Origin: Chrysaora quinquecirrha
Lineage: Eukaryota; Cnidaria; Scyphozoa; Semaeostomeae; Pelagiidae
DNA: 64,000 nt
Reading direction: 5' to 3'
Assembly (NCBI GenBank): GCA_014526335.1
Contig: JACTAT010000012.1
Span: forward strand, 1,955,318 to 2,019,317
Part shown: one piece after another, positions 24,138-39,300 of the stretch
How the letters are laid out: the number at the start of each line of letters is the position of its first letter
How positions within the stretch are numbered: position 1 is the first letter of the stretch
The notes under the pieces: model-generated
What the model saw: only the letters and a program-made list of their open reading frames with translations
Told to the model about the DNA's origin: nothing
Database searches by the model: none
Program-made: the position numbers and the translations under genes

Positions 24138-27100
24138 TTTCAAAGTTAATCTTTGCCATTTGAATCAACTTATTCAGGTTAAACCAATTGATAACGAAAT
24201 CTTTGAATTGACAACAGATGATTCTCTTAGTGCTCTATCTAGCTATAAGGACAACGCAAACAAAGAAAAAGGGTTTTCAAGGTTAATTTTTGCTCTTTGA
24301 ATCAACTTATTCCGATTAATCCGATGGATAACGAAATCCTTGCATTGACACCGGATGATTCTCTTAGCGCTCTATCTAGCTATAAGGACAATGGAAACAA
24401 AGAAAAAGTGTTTTCAAGGTTAACTTTTGCCATTTGAATCAACTTATTCAGATTAAACCGATTGATAACGAAATCCTTGCATTGACATCAGATGATTCTC
24501 TTAGCGCTCTATCTAGCTATAAGGACAACGGAAACAAAGAAAAAGGGTTTTCAAGGTTAATTTTTGCCATTTGAATCAACTTATTCAGATTAAACCGATT
24601 GATAACAAAATCCTTGCATTGACATCGGATGATTCTCTTAGCGCTCTATCTAGCTATAAGGACAACTGAAACAAAGAAAAGGGTTTTCAAGGTTAATTTT
24701 TGCCATTTGAATCAACTAATTCAGATTAAACCGATTGATAACAGAATCCTTGCATTGATAATTCTCTTAGTGATCTATCTAGCTATAAGGACAACGGAAA
24801 CAAAGAAAAGGGTTTTGAAGGTTAATTTTGCCATTTGAATCAACTTATTCAGATTAAACCGATTGATAACGAAATCCTTGATTGACATCAGATGATTCTC
24901 CTAGCGCTCTATCTAGCTATAAGGACAATGGAAACAAAGAAAAGGGTTTTCAAGGTTAATTTTGCCATTTGAATCAACTTATTCAGATTAAACCGATTGA
25001 TAATGAAATCCTTGCATTGACATCAGATGATTCTCTTAGCGCTCTATCTAGCTATCAGGCCAACGGGAACAACGAAAAAGTGTTTTCAAGGTTAATTTTT
25101 GCCATTTGAATCAACTTATTCCGATTAAACCGATTCATAACGAAATCCTTGCATTGACATCAGATGATTCTCTTAGCGCTTTTTCTAGCTATAAGGACAA
25201 CGGAATCAAAGAAAAAGGGTTTTCAAGGTTAATTTTTGCCACTTGAATCAACTTATTCAGATTAAACCGATTGATAACAAAATCCTTGCATTGACATCGG
25301 ATGATTCTCTTAGCGCTCTATCTAGCTATAAGGACAACGGAAACAAAGGAAAAGGGTTTTCAAGGTTAATTTTTGCCATTTGAATCAACTTATTCCGATT
25401 AAACCGATTGATAACTAAATCCTTGCATTGACATCAGGTGATTCTCTTAGCGCTCTATCTAGCTATAAGGACAACGGAAACAAAGAAAAGGGTTTTCAAG
25501 GTTAATTTTGCCATTTGAATCAACTTATTCAGATTAAACCCATTCATAACGAAATCCTTGCATTGACATCAGATGATTCTCTTAGCGCTCTATCTAGCTA
25601 TAAGGACAACGGAAACAAAGAAAAGGGTTTTCAAGGTTAATTTTTGCCATTTGAATCAACTTATTCAGATTGAACCCATTGATAACGAAATCCTTGCATT
25701 GACATCAGATGATTCTCTTAGCGCTCTATCTAGCTATAAGGACAACGGAAACAAAGAAAAAGTGTTTTCAAGGTTAATTTTTGCCATTTGAATCAACTTA
25801 CTCAGATTAAACTGATTGATAACGAAATCCTTGCATTGACATCAGATGATTCTCTTAGCGCTCCATCTAGCTATAAGGACAACGGAAACAAAAAAAGGGT
25901 TTTCAAGGTTAATTTTTGCCATTTGAATCAACTTATTCAGATTAAACCGATTGATAACAGAATCCTTGCATTGATAATTCTCTTAGTGATCTATCTAGCT
26001 ATAAGGACAACGGAAACAAAGAAAAAGGGTTTCCAAGGTTAATTTTTGCCATTTGAATCAACTAATTCAGATTAAACCGATTGATAACAGAATCCTTGCA
26101 TTGATAATTCTCTTAGTGATCTATCTAGCTATAAGGACAAGGGAAACAAAGAAAAAGGGTTTTGAAGGTTAATTTTTGCCATTTGAATCAACTTATTCCG
26201 ATTAAACCGATTCATAACGAAATCCTTGCATTGACATCAGATGATTCTCTTAGCGCTCTATCTAGCTATAAGGACAACGGAATCAAAGAAAAAGGGTTTT
26301 CAAGGTTAATTTTTGCCACTTGAATCAACTTATTCAGATTAAACCGATTGATAACAAAATCCTTGCATTGACATCGGATGATTCTCTTAGCGCTCTATCT
26401 AGCTATAAGGACAACGGAAACAAAGGAAAAGGGTTTTCAAGGTTAATTTTTGCCATTTGAATCAACTTATTCCGATTAAACCGATTGATAACTAAATCCT
26501 TGCATTGACATCAGGTGATTTTCTTAGCGCTCTATCTAGCTATAAGGACAACGGAAACAAAGAAAAAGGGTTTTCAAGGTTAATTTTTGCCATTTGAATC
26601 AACTTATTCAGATTAAACCCATTCATAACGAAATCCTTGCATTGACATCAGATGATTCTCTTAGCGCTCTATCTAGCTATAAGGACAACGGAAACAAAGA
26701 AAAAGGGTTTTCAAGGTTAATTTTTGCCATTTGAATCAACTTATTCAGATTGAACCCATTGATAACGAAATCCTTGCATTGACATCAGATGATTCTCTTA
26801 GCGCTCTATCTAGCTATAAGGACAACGGAAACAAAGAAAAAGTGTTTTCAAGGTTAATTTTTGCCATTTGAATCAACTTACTCAGATTAAACTGATTGAT
26901 AACGACGAAATCCTTGCATTGACATCAGATGATTCTCTTAGCGCTCTATCTAGCTATAAGGACAACGGAAACAAAGAAAAAGGGTTTTCAAGGTTAATTT
27001 TTGCCATTTGAATCAACTTATTCAGATTGAACCCATTGATAACGAAATCCTTGCATTGACATCAGATGATTCTCTTAGCGCTCCATCTAGCTATAAGGAC

Positions 27101-28548
27101 AACGGAAACAAAAAAAAGGGTTTGCAAGGTTAATTTTTGCCATTTGAATCAACTTATTCAGATTAAACCGATTGATAACAGAATCCTTGCATTGATAATT
27201 CTCTTAGTGATCTATCTAGCTATAAGGACAACGGAAACAAAGAAAAAGGGTTTCCAAGGTTAATTTTTGCCATTTGAATCAACTAATTCAGATTAAACCG
27301 ATTGATAACAGAATCCTTGCATTGATAATTCTCTTAGTGATCTATCTAGCTATAAGGACAAGGGAAACAAAGAAAAAGGGTTTTGAAGGTTAATTTTTGC
27401 CATTTGAATCAACTTATTCAGATTAAACCGATTGATAACGAAATCCTCGATTGACATCAGATGATTCTCTTAGCGCTCTATCTAGCTATAAGGACAACGG
27501 AAACAAAGAAAAAGGGTTTTCAAGGTTAATTTTTGCCATTTGAATCAACTTATTCAGATTAAACCCATTCATAACGAAATCCTTGCATTGACATCAGATG
27601 ATTCTCTTAGCGCTCTATCTAGCTATAAGGACAACGGAAACAAAGAAAAAGGGTTTTCAAGGTTAATTTTTGCCATTTGAATCAACTTATTCAGATTGAA
27701 CCCATTGATAACGAAATCCTTGCATTGACATCAGATGATTCTCTTAGCGCTCTATCTAGCTATAAGGACAACGGAAACAAAGAAAAAGTGTTTTCAAGGT
27801 TAATTTTTGCCATTTGAATCAACTTACTCAGATTAAACTGATTGATAACGACGAAATCCTTGCATTGACATCAGATGATTCTCTTAGCGCTCTATCTAGC
27901 TATAAGGACAACGGAAACAAAGAAAAAGGGTTTTCAAGGTTAATTTTTGCCATTTGAATCAACTTATTCAGATTGAACCCATTGATAACGAAATCCTTGC
28001 ATTGACATCAGATGATTCTCTTAGCGCTCCATCTAGCTATAAGGACAACGGAAACAAAAAAAAGGGTTTGCAAGGTTAATTTTTGCCATTTGAATCAACT
28101 TATTCAGATTAAACCGATTGATAACAGAATCCTTGCATTGATAATTCTCTTAGTGATCTATCTAGCTATAAGGACAACGGAAACAAAGAAAAAGGGTTTC
28201 CAAGGTTAATTTTTGCCATTTGAATCAACTAATTCAGATTAAACCGATTGATAACAGAATCCTTGCATTGATAATTCTCTTAGTGATCTATCTAGCTATA
28301 AGGACAAGGGAAACAAAGAAAAAGGGTTTTGAAGGTTAATTTTTGCCATTTGAATCAACTTATTCAGATTAAACCGATTGATAACGAAATCCTCGATTGA
28401 CATCAGATGATTCTCTTAGCGCTCTATCTAGCTATAAGGACAACGGAAACAAAGAAAAAGGGTTTTCAAGGTTAATTTTTGCCATTTGAATCAACTTATT
28501 CAGATTAAACCGATTGATAACGAAATCCTTGCATTGACATCAGATGAT

Positions 28549-29278
28549 CCCTTACATGTCTTTTCTTAAGGAACACCTTTAAAAGGAACTCAAGGCTGAA
28601 AATTCACAAACAATTAAGGAACTTTAAGGAGGGGGGCTTTGGTGGGTATCAAAACCCGAAAATGTGGAAGAAAATTGGGACAAACCCGAAAACCCGGATG
28701 ACCTTAGTTTCAACTACCGTTTAAGAAGTTTACATTGATATTCTTTGCAAGGTGTAAAACTCGAAAACCCGAGGTTTTTACTGATTTTCCCCTCAATACC
28801 CAATACCCGAGCTAGAAAATTGCCTGTTAAATATACTTGACCCGAAAACCGGCACAATTTTTTGGAAAAACCTGAAAACCCGAGGTCAAAATGGGCCAAA
28901 CCCGCAACCCGTGAAATCCTAAAGCCCCCCTCTTTAAGGAACTATCGCCACTCCGATGAAAAACTAAGAAGCTCTTTTTTAAAGAACAAGGCGGTTTGTA
29001 GGAAAAAGGAGCAGAAGTACAATATATTTTTCATCGTTCTTCCCAGAAAGGCTCCATTTATACTTAAAGTTTAGAAATGAAGAATAGTTTATATGGATTT
29101 GCTGTAAAAATTAGTATTTATACATATCCCACGACAAGGAACAGTATAAGGAACTTTCAGCATCATTTTGTTGAAAGATAAAGGAACTCCAACCTCAACA
29201 CAGACAAAAGGTTCCTTATAAAAAAAAACGTGTAGTGCTATCTCTTTAGGGGCAATGAAAACCAAGAAAAATTGTTTT
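28549..29278 (+). repeat. Satellite spacer copy F (short form)
   Basis: Same subfamily as C and D. It lies ~6.77 kb from copy D, as copy G does from copy E, showing a segmental duplication of the whole D-E block. Confidence 0.85.
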
Positions 29279-30002
29279 CAAGGTTAATCTTTGCCATTTG
29301 AATCAACTTATTCAGATTAAACCGATTGATAACGAAATCCTTGCATTGAAAACGGATGATTCTCTTAGTACTCTATCTAGCTATAAGGCCAACGGAAACA
29401 AAGAAAAAGAGTTTTCAAGGTTAATTTTTGCCATTTGAATCAACTTCTTCAGATTAAACCGATTGATAACAAAATCCTTGCATTGACATCAGATGATTCT
29501 CTTAGCGCTCTATCTAGCTATAAGGACAACGGAAACAAAGAAAAAGGGTTTTCAAGGTTAATTTTTGCCATTTGAATCAACTTATTCAGATTAAACCGAT
29601 TGATAACAAAATCCTTGCATTGACATCGGATGATTCTCTTAGTGCTGTATCTAGCTATAAGGACGACGGAAACAAAAAAAAGGGTTTTCAAGGTTAATTT
29701 TTGCCATTTGAATCAACTTATTCAGATTAAACCGATTGATAACATAATCCTTGCATTGATAATTCTCTTAGTGATCTATCTAGCTATAAGGACAACGGAA
29801 ACAAAGAAAAAGGGTTTTCAAGGTTAATTTTTGCCATTTGAATCAACTTATTCAGATTAAACCGATTGATAAAAGAATCTTTGCATTGATAATTCTCTTA
29901 GTGATCTATCTAGCTATAAGGAAAACGGAAACAAAGAAAAGGGTTTTCAAGGTTAATTTTGCCATTTGAATCAACTTATTCAGATTAAACCGATTGGTAA
30001 CG

Positions 30003-30906
30003 AAATCTTCCTGTGAGACAACAAACACAAAGGAAAGGTAAGGGAAGGTAAGCATTCCCCACGACCCCCCAGCCAAACAAAGACGACGCATTCTCCTGGT
30101 AGTATTAAACCCTGTTAAAGCTTTGCTCTAACCGGCACTTAAACCGATTCATAACGGAATCCTTGCATTGACATCACATGATCCCTTACATGTCTTTTTC
30201 TTAAGGAACACATTTAAAAGGAACTCAAGGCTGAAAATTCACAAACAATTAAGGAACTTTAAGGAGGGGGGCTTTGGTGGGTATCAAAACCTGAAAACGA
30301 GGAAGAAAATTAGGACACACCAGAAAACCCGGATGACCTTAGTTTCAACAACCGTTTTAAGAAGTTTACACAGTGATATTCTTTTCAAGGTGTAAAACTC
30401 GAAAACCCGAGGTTTTTACTGATTTTCCCCTCAATACCCGATACCCGAGCTAGAAAATTGCCTGTTAAATATACTTGACCCGAAAACCGGCACAATTTTT
30501 TGGAAAAACCCGAAAACCCGAGGTCAAAATGGGCCAAACCCACAACCCATGAAATCCTAAAGCCCCCCTCTTTAAGGAACTATCGCCACTCCGATGAAAA
30601 ACTTAGAAGCTCTTTTTTAAAGAACAAGGCGGTTTGTAGGAAAAAGGAGCAGAAGTACAATATATTTTTCATCGTTCTTCCCAGAAAAGCTCCCTTTATA
30701 CTTAAAGTTTAGAAATGAAGAATAGTTTATATGGATTTGCTGTAAAAATTAGTATTTATACATATCCCACGACAAGGAACAGTATAAGGAACTTTCAGCC
30801 TCATTTTGTTGAAAAATAAAGGAACTCCAACCTCAACACAGACCGAGATTCCTTATAAATTGCTATCTCTTTAAGGGCAATGAAAACCAAGAAAAAGTGT
30901 TTTCAA
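30003..30906 (+). repeat. Satellite spacer copy G (long form)
   Basis: Near-identical to E except for full-length homopolymers and loss of the AAAAAAAACGTGTAG segment near 30859. It is followed by the same ordered monomers as E and H (CCAATTGATAACGAAATCTT, then ATTAATCCGATGG). Confidence 0.85.
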
Positions 30907-33900
30907 AGTTAATCTTTGCCATTTGAATCAACTTATTCAGGTTAAACCAATTGATAACGAAATCTTTGAATTGACAACGGATGATTCTCTTAGTGCTCTA
31001 TCTAGCTATAAGGACAACGCAAACAAAGAAAAAGGGTTTTCAAGGTTAATTTTTGCTCTTTGAATCAACTTATTCCGATTAATCCGATGGATAACGAAAT
31101 CCTTGCATTGACACCGGATGATTCTCTTAGCGCTCTATCTAGCTATAAGGACAATGGAAACAAAGAAAAAGTGTTTTCAAGGTTAACTTTTGCCATTTGA
31201 ATCAACTTATTCAGATTAAACCGATTGATAACGAAATCCTTGCATTGACATCAGATGATTCTCTTAGCGCTCTATCTAGCTATAAGGACAACGGAAACAA
31301 AGAAAAAGGGTTTTCAAGGTTAATTTTGCCATTTGAATCAACTTATTCAGATTAAACCGATTGATAACAAAATCCTTGCATTGACATCGGATGATTCTCT
31401 TAGCGCTCTATCTAGCTATAAGGACAACTGAAACAAAGAAAAAGGGTTTTCAAGGTTAATTTTTGCCATTTGAATCAACTAATTCAGATTAAACCGATTG
31501 ATAACAGAATCCTTGCATTGATAATTCTCTTAGTGATCTATCTAGCTATAAGGACAACGGAAACAAAGAAAAAGGGTTTTGAAGGTTAATTTTTGCCATT
31601 TGAATCAACTTATTCAGATTAAACCGATTGATAACGAAATCCTTGATTGACATCAGATGATTCTCCTAGCGCTCTATCTAGCTATAAGGACAATGGAAAC
31701 AAAGAAAAAGGGTTTTCAAGGTTAATTTTTGCCATTTGAATCAACTTATTCAGATTAAACCGATTGATAACTAAATCCTTGCATTGACATCAGGTGATTC
31801 TCTTAGCGCTCTATCTAGCTATAAGGACAACGGAAACAAAGAAAAAGGGTTTTCAAGGTTAATTTTTGCCATTTGAATCAACTTATTCAGATTAAACCCA
31901 TTCATAACGAAATCCTTGCATTGACATCAGATGATTCTCTTAGCGCTCTATCTAGCTATAAGGACAACGGAAACAAAGAAAAAGGGTTTTCAAGGTTAAT
32001 TTTTGCCATTTGACTCAACTTATTCAGATTAAACCCATTGATAACGAAATCCTTGCATTGACATCAGATGATTCTCTTAGCGCTCTATCTAGCTATAAGG
32101 ACAACGGAAACAAAGAAAAAGTGTTTTCAAGGTTAATTTTTGCCATTTGAATCAACTTACTCAGATTAAACTGATTGATAACGAAATCCTTGCATTGACA
32201 TCAGATGATTCTCTTAGCGCTCTATCTAGCTATAAGGCCAACGGGAACAAAGAAAAAGGGTTTTCAAGGTTAATTTTTGCCATTTGAATCAACTTATTCA
32301 GATTAAACCGATTGATAACGAAATCCTCGCATTGACATCAGATGATTCTCTTAGGGCTCTATCTAGCTACAAGGACAACGGAAACAAAGAAAAAGGGTTT
32401 TCAAAGTTAATTTTTGCCATTTGAATCAACTTATTCAGATTAAACCGATTGATAACAAAATCCTTGCATTGACATCGAATGATTCTCTTAGTGCTGTATC
32501 TAGCTATAAGGACGACGGAAACAAAAAAAGGGTTTTCAAGGTTAATTTTTGCCATTTGAATCAACTTATTCAGATTAAACCGATTGATAACAGAATCCTT
32601 GCATTGATAATTCTCTTAGTGATCTATCCAGCTATAAGGACAACGGAAACAAAGAAAAAGGGTTTTCAAGGTTAATTTTTGCCATTTGAATCAACTTCTT
32701 CAGATTAAACCGATTGATAACTAAATCCTTGCATTGACATCAGGTGATTCTCTTAGCGCTCTATCTAGCTATAAGGACAACGGAAACAAAGAAAAAGGGT
32801 TTTCAAGGTTAATTTTTGCCATTTGAATCAACTTATTCAGATTAAACCCATTCATAACGAAATCCTTGCATTGACATCAGATGATTCTCTTAGCGCTCTA
32901 TCTAGCTATAAGGACAACGGAAACAAAGAAAAAGGGTTTTCAAGGTTAATTTTGCCATTTGACTCAACTTATTCAGATTAAACCCATTGATAACGAAATC
33001 CTTGCATTGACATCAGATGATTCTCTTAGCGCTCTATCTAGCTATAAGGACAACGGAAACAAAGAAAAAGTGTTTTCAAGGTTAATTTTTGCCATTTGAA
33101 TCAACTTACTCAGATTAAACTGATTGATAACGAAATCCTTGCATTGACATCAGATGATTCTCTTATCGCTCTATCTAGCTATAAGGCCAACGGGAACAAA
33201 GAAAAAGGGTTTTCAAGGTTAATTTTTGCCATTTGAATCAACTTATTCAGATTAAACCGATTGATAACGAAATCCTCGCATTGACATCAGATGATTCTCT
33301 TAGGGCTCTATCTAGCTACAAGGACAACGGAAACAAAGAAAAAGGGTTTTCAAAGTTAATTTTTGCCATTTGAATCAACTTATTCAGATTAAACCGATTG
33401 ATAACAAAATCCGTGCATTGATAATTCTCTTAGTGATCTATCTAGCTATAAGGACAATGGAAACAAAGAAAAAGGGTTTTCAAGGTTAATTTTTGCCATT
33501 TGAATTAACTTATTCAGATTAAACCGATTGATAACAGAATCCTTGCATTGATAATTCTCTTAGTGATCTATCTAGCTATAAGGACAACAGAAACAAAGAA
33601 AAAGGGTTTTCAAGGTTAATTTTTGCCATTTGAATCAACTTATTCAGATTAAACCGATTGATAACGAAATCCTTGCATTGACACCGGATGATTCTCTTAG
33701 CGCTCTATCTAGCTATAAGAACAACGGAAACAAAGAAAAAGTGTTTTCAAGGTTAATTTTTGCCATTTGAATCAACTTATTCAGATTAAACCGATTGATA
33801 ACGAAATCCTTGCATTGACATGAGATGATTCTCTTAGCGCTCTATCTAGCTGTAAGCCCAACGGAAACAAAGAAAAAGGGTTTTCAAGGTTAATTTTTGC

Positions 33901-35404
33901 CATTTGAATCAACTTATTCAGATTAAACCGATTGATAACAGAATCCTTGCATTGACATCAGATGATTCTCTTAGCGCTCTATCTAGCTATAAGGACAATG
34001 GAAACAAAGAAAAAAGGGTTTTCAAAGTTAATTTTTGCCATTTGAATCAACTTATTCAGATTAAACCGATTGATAACAAAATCCTTGCATTGATAATTCT
34101 CTTAGTGATCTATCTAACTATAAGGACAACGGAAACAAAGAAAAAGGGTTTTCAAGGTTAATTTTTGCCATTTGAATTAACTTATTCAGATTAAACCGAT
34201 TGATAACAGAATCCTTGCATTGATAATTCTCTTAGTGATCTATCTAGCTATAAGGACAACAGAAACAAAGAAAAAGTGTTTTCAAGGTTAATTTTTGCCA
34301 TTTGAATCAACTTATTCAGATTAAACTGATTGATAACGAAATCCTTGCATTGACATCAGATGATTCTCTTAGCGCTTTATCTAGCTATAAGCCCAACGGA
34401 AACAAAGAAAAAGGGTTTTCAAGGTTAATTTTTGCCATTTGAATCAACTTATTCAGATTAAACCGATTGATAACAGAATCCTTGCATTGACATCAGATGA
34501 TTCTCTTAGCGCTCTATCTAGCTATAAGGACAACGGAAACAAAGAAAAAGGGTTTTCAAAGTTAATTTTTGCCATTTGAATCAACTTATTCAGATTAAAC
34601 CGATTGATAACAAAATCCTTGCATTGATAATTCTCTTAGTGATCTATCTAGCTATAACGACAACGGAAACAAAGAAAAAGGGTTTTCAAGGTTAATTTTT
34701 GCCATTTGAATTAACTTATTCAGATTAAACCGATTGATAACAGAATCCTTGCATTGATAATTCTCTTAGTGATCTATCTAGCTATAAGGACAACAGAAAC
34801 AAAGAAAAAGGGTTTTCAAGGTTAATTTTTGCCATTTGAATCAACTTATTCAGATTAAACCGATTGATAAGGAAATCCTTGCATTGACAACGGATGATTC
34901 TCTTAGCGCTCTATCTAGCTATAAGAACAACGAAAACAAAGAAAAAGTGTTTTCAAGGTTAATTTTTGCCATTTGAATCAACTTATTCAGATTAAACCGA
35001 TTGATAACGAAATCCTTGCATTGACATCAGATGATTCTCTTAGCGCTCTATCTAGCTATAAGCCCAACGGAAACAAAGAAAAAGGGTTTTCAAGGTTAAT
35101 TTTTGCCATTTGAATCAACTTATTCAGATTAAACCGATTGATAACAGAATCCTTGCATTGATAATTCTCTTAGTGATCTATCTAGCTATAAGGACAACGG
35201 AAACAAAGAAAAAGGGTTTTCAAGGTTAATTTTTGCCATTTGAATCAACTTATTCAGATTAAACCGATTGATAAAAGAATCCTTGCATTGATAATTCTCT
35301 TAGTGATCTATCTAGCTATAAGGAAAACGGAAACAAAGAAAAAGGGTTTTCAAGGTTAATTTTTGCCATTTGAATCAACTTATTCAGATTAAACCGATTG
35401 GTAA

Positions 35405-36317
35405 CGAAATCTTCCTGTGAGACAACAAACACAAAGGAAAGGTAAGGGAAGGTAAGCATTCCCCACGACCCCCCAGCCAAACAAAGACGACGCATTCTCC
35501 TGGTAGTATTAAACCCTGTTAAAGCTTTGCTCTAACCGGCACTTAAACCGATTCATAACGGAATCCTTGCATTGACATCACATGATCCCTTACATGTCTT
35601 TTTCTTAAGGAACACATTTAAAAGGAACTCAAGGCTGAAAATTCACAAACAATTAAGGAACTTTAAGGAGGGGGGCTTTGGTGGGTATCAAAACCTGAAA
35701 ACGAGGAAGAAAATTGGGACACACCAGAAAACCCGGATGACCTTAGTTTCAACAACCGTTTTAAGAAGTTTACACATTGATATTCTTTTCAAGGTGTAAA
35801 ACTCGAAAACCCGAGGTTTTTACTGATTTTCCCCTCAATACCCGATACCCGAGCTAGAAAATTGCCTGTTAAATATAATTGACCCGAAAACCAGCACAAT
35901 TTTTTGGAAAAACCCGAAAACCCGAGGTCAAAATGGGCCAAACCCACAACCCATGAAATCCTAAAGCCCCCCTCTTTAAGGAACTATCGCCACTCCGATG
36001 AAAAACTTAGAAGCTCTTTTTTAAAGAACAAGGCGGTTTGTAGGAAAAAGGAGCAGAAGTACAATATATTTTTCATCGTTCTTCCCAGAAAGGCTCCCTT
36101 TATACTTAAAGTTTAGAAATGAAGAATAGTTTATATGGATTTGCTGTAAAAATTAGTATTTATACATATCCCACGACAAGGAACAGTATAAGGAACTTTC
36201 AGCCTCATTTTGTTGAAAAATAAAGGAACTCCAACCTCAACACAGACCGAGATTCCTTATAAAAAAAACGTGTAGTGCTATCTCTTTAAGGGCAATGAAA
36301 ACCAAGAAAAAGTGTTT
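35405..36317 (+). repeat. Satellite spacer copy H (long form)
   Basis: Same long-form subfamily as E and G, ~5.4 kb from G, followed by the same monomer order. It begins the last higher-order block before the array ends. Confidence 0.85.
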
Positions 36318-39300
36318 TCAAAGTTAATCTTTGCCATTTGAATCAACTTATTCAGTTTAAACCAGTTGATAACGAAATCTTTGAATTGACAACGGATGAT
36401 TCTCTTAGTGCTCTATCTAACTATAAGGACAACGCAAACAAAGAAAAAGGGTTTTCAAGGTTAATTTTTGCTATTTGAATCAACTTATTCCGATTAATCC
36501 GATGGATAACGAAATCCTTGCATTGACACCGGATGATTCTCTTAGCGCTCTATCTAGCTATAAGGACAATGGAAACAAAGAAAAAGTGTTTTCAAGGTTA
36601 ACTTTTGCCATTTGAATCAACTTATTCAGATTAAACCGATTGATAACGAAATCCTTGCATTGACATCAGATGATTCTCTTAGCGCTCTATCTAGCTATAA
36701 GGACAACGGAAACAAAGAAAAAGGGTTTTCAAGGTTAATTTTTGCCATTTGAATCAACTTATTCAGATTAAACCGATTGATAACAAAATCCTTGCATTGA
36801 CATCGGATGATTCTCTTAGCGCTCTATCTAGCTATAAGGACAACTGAAACAAAGAAAAAGGGTTTTCAAGGTTAATTTTTGCCATTTGAATCAACTTATT
36901 CAGATTAAACCGATTGATAACAGAATCCTTGCATTGATAATTCTCTTAGTGATCTATCTAGCTATAAGGACAACGGAAACAAAGAAAAAGGGTTTTGAAG
37001 GTTAATTTTTGCCATTTGAATCAACTTATTCAGATTAAACCGATTGATAACGAAATCCTTGATTGACATCAGATGATTCTCCTAGCGCTCTATCTAGCTA
37101 TAAGGACAATGGAAACAAAGAAAAAGGGTTTTCAAGGTTAATTTTTGCCATTTGAATCAACTTATTCAGATGAAACCGATTGATAATGAAATCCTTGCAT
37201 TGACATCAGATGATTCTCTTAGCGCTCTATCTAGCTATAAGGACAACGGAAACAAAGGAAAAGGGTTTTCAAGGTTAATTTTTGCCATTTGAATCAACTT
37301 ATTCCGATTAAACCGATTGATAACTAAATCCTTGCATTGACATCAGGTGATTCTCTTAGCGCTCTATCTAGCTATAAGGACAACGGAAACAAAGAAAAAG
37401 GGTTTTCAAGGTTAATTTTTGCCATTTGAATCAAGTTATTCAGATTAAACTGATTGATAACGAAATCCTTGCATTGACATCAGATGATTCTCTTAGCGCT
37501 CTATCTAGCTATAAGGACAACGGAAACAAAGAAAAAGGGTTTTCAAGGTTAATTTTTGCCATTTGAATCAACTTATTCAGATTAAACCCATTGATAACGA
37601 AATCCTTGCATTGACATCAGATGATTCTCTTAGCGCTCTATCTAGCTATAAGGACAACGGAAACAAAGAAAAAGTGTTTTCAAGGTTAATTTTTGCCATT
37701 TGAATCAACTTACTCAGATTAAACCGATTGATAACGAAATCCTTGCATTGACATCAGATGATTCTCTTAGCGCTCTATCTAGCTATAAGGACAACGGAAA
37801 CAAAGAAAAAGTGTTTTCAAGGTTAATTTTTGCCATTTGAATCAACTTACTCAGATTAAACCGATTGATAACGAAATCCTTGCATTGACATCAGATGATT
37901 CTCTTAGCGCTCTATCTAGCTATAAGGCCAACGGGAACAAAGAAAAAGGGTTTTCAAGGTTAATTTTTGCCATTTGAATCAACTTATTCAGATTAAACCG
38001 ATTGATAACGAAATCCTTGCATTGACACCGGATGATTCTCTTAGCGCTCTATCTAGCTATAAGAACAACGGAAACAAAGAAAAAGTGTTTTCAAGGTTAA
38101 TTTTTGCCATTTGAATCAACTTATTCAGATTAAACCGATTGATAACGAAATCCTTGCATTGACATCAGATGATTCTCTTAGCGCTCTATCTAGCTGTAAG
38201 CCCAACGGAAACAAAGAAAAAGGGTTTTCAAGGTTAATTTTTGTCATTTGAATCAACTTATTCAGATTAAACCGATTGATAACAGAATCCTTGCATTGAC
38301 ATCAGATGATTCTCTTAGCGCTCTATCTAGCTATAAGGACAACGGAAACAAAGAAAAAGGGTTTTCAAAGTTAATTTTTGCCATTTGAATCAACTTATTC
38401 AGATTAAACCGATTGATAACAAAATCCTTGCATTGATAATTCTCTTAGTGATCTATCTAGCTATAAGGACAACGGAAACAAAGAAAAAGGGTTTTCAAGG
38501 TTAATTTTTGCCATTTGAATTAACTTATTCAGATTAAACCGATTGATAACAGAATCCTTGCATTGATAATTCTCTTAGTGATCTATCTAGCTATAAGGAC
38601 AACAGAAACAAAGAAAAAGGGTTTTCAAGGTTAATTTTTGCCATTTGAATCAACTTATTCAGATTAAACCGATTGATAAGGGAATCCTTGCATTGACACC
38701 GGATGATTCTCTTAGCGCTCTATCTAGCTATAAGAACAACGAAAACAAAGAAAAAGTGTTTTCAAGGTTAATTTTTGCCATTTGAATCAACTTATTCAGA
38801 TTAAACCGATTGATAACGAAATCCTTGCATTGACATCAGATGATTCTTTTAGCGCTCTATCTAGCTATAAGCCCAACGGAAACAAAGAAAAAGGGTTTTC
38901 AAGGTTAATTTTTGCCATTTGAATCAACTTATTCAGATTAAACCGATTGATAACAGAATCCTTGCATTGATAATTCTCTTAGTGATCTATCTAGCTATAA
39001 GGACAACGGAAACAAAGAAAAAGGGTTTTCAAGGTTAATTTTTGCCATTTGAATCAACTTATTCAGATTAAACCGATTGATAACAGAATCCTTGCATTGA
39101 CATCAGATGATTCTCTTAGCGCTCTATCTAGCTATAAGGACAACGGAAACAAAGAAAAAGGGTTTTCAAAGTTAATTTTTGCCATTTGAATCAACTTATT
39201 CCGATTAAACCGATTGATAACTAAATCCTTGCATTGACATCAGGTGATTCTCTTAGCGCTCTATCTAGCTATAAGGACAACGGAAACAAAGAAAAAGGGT

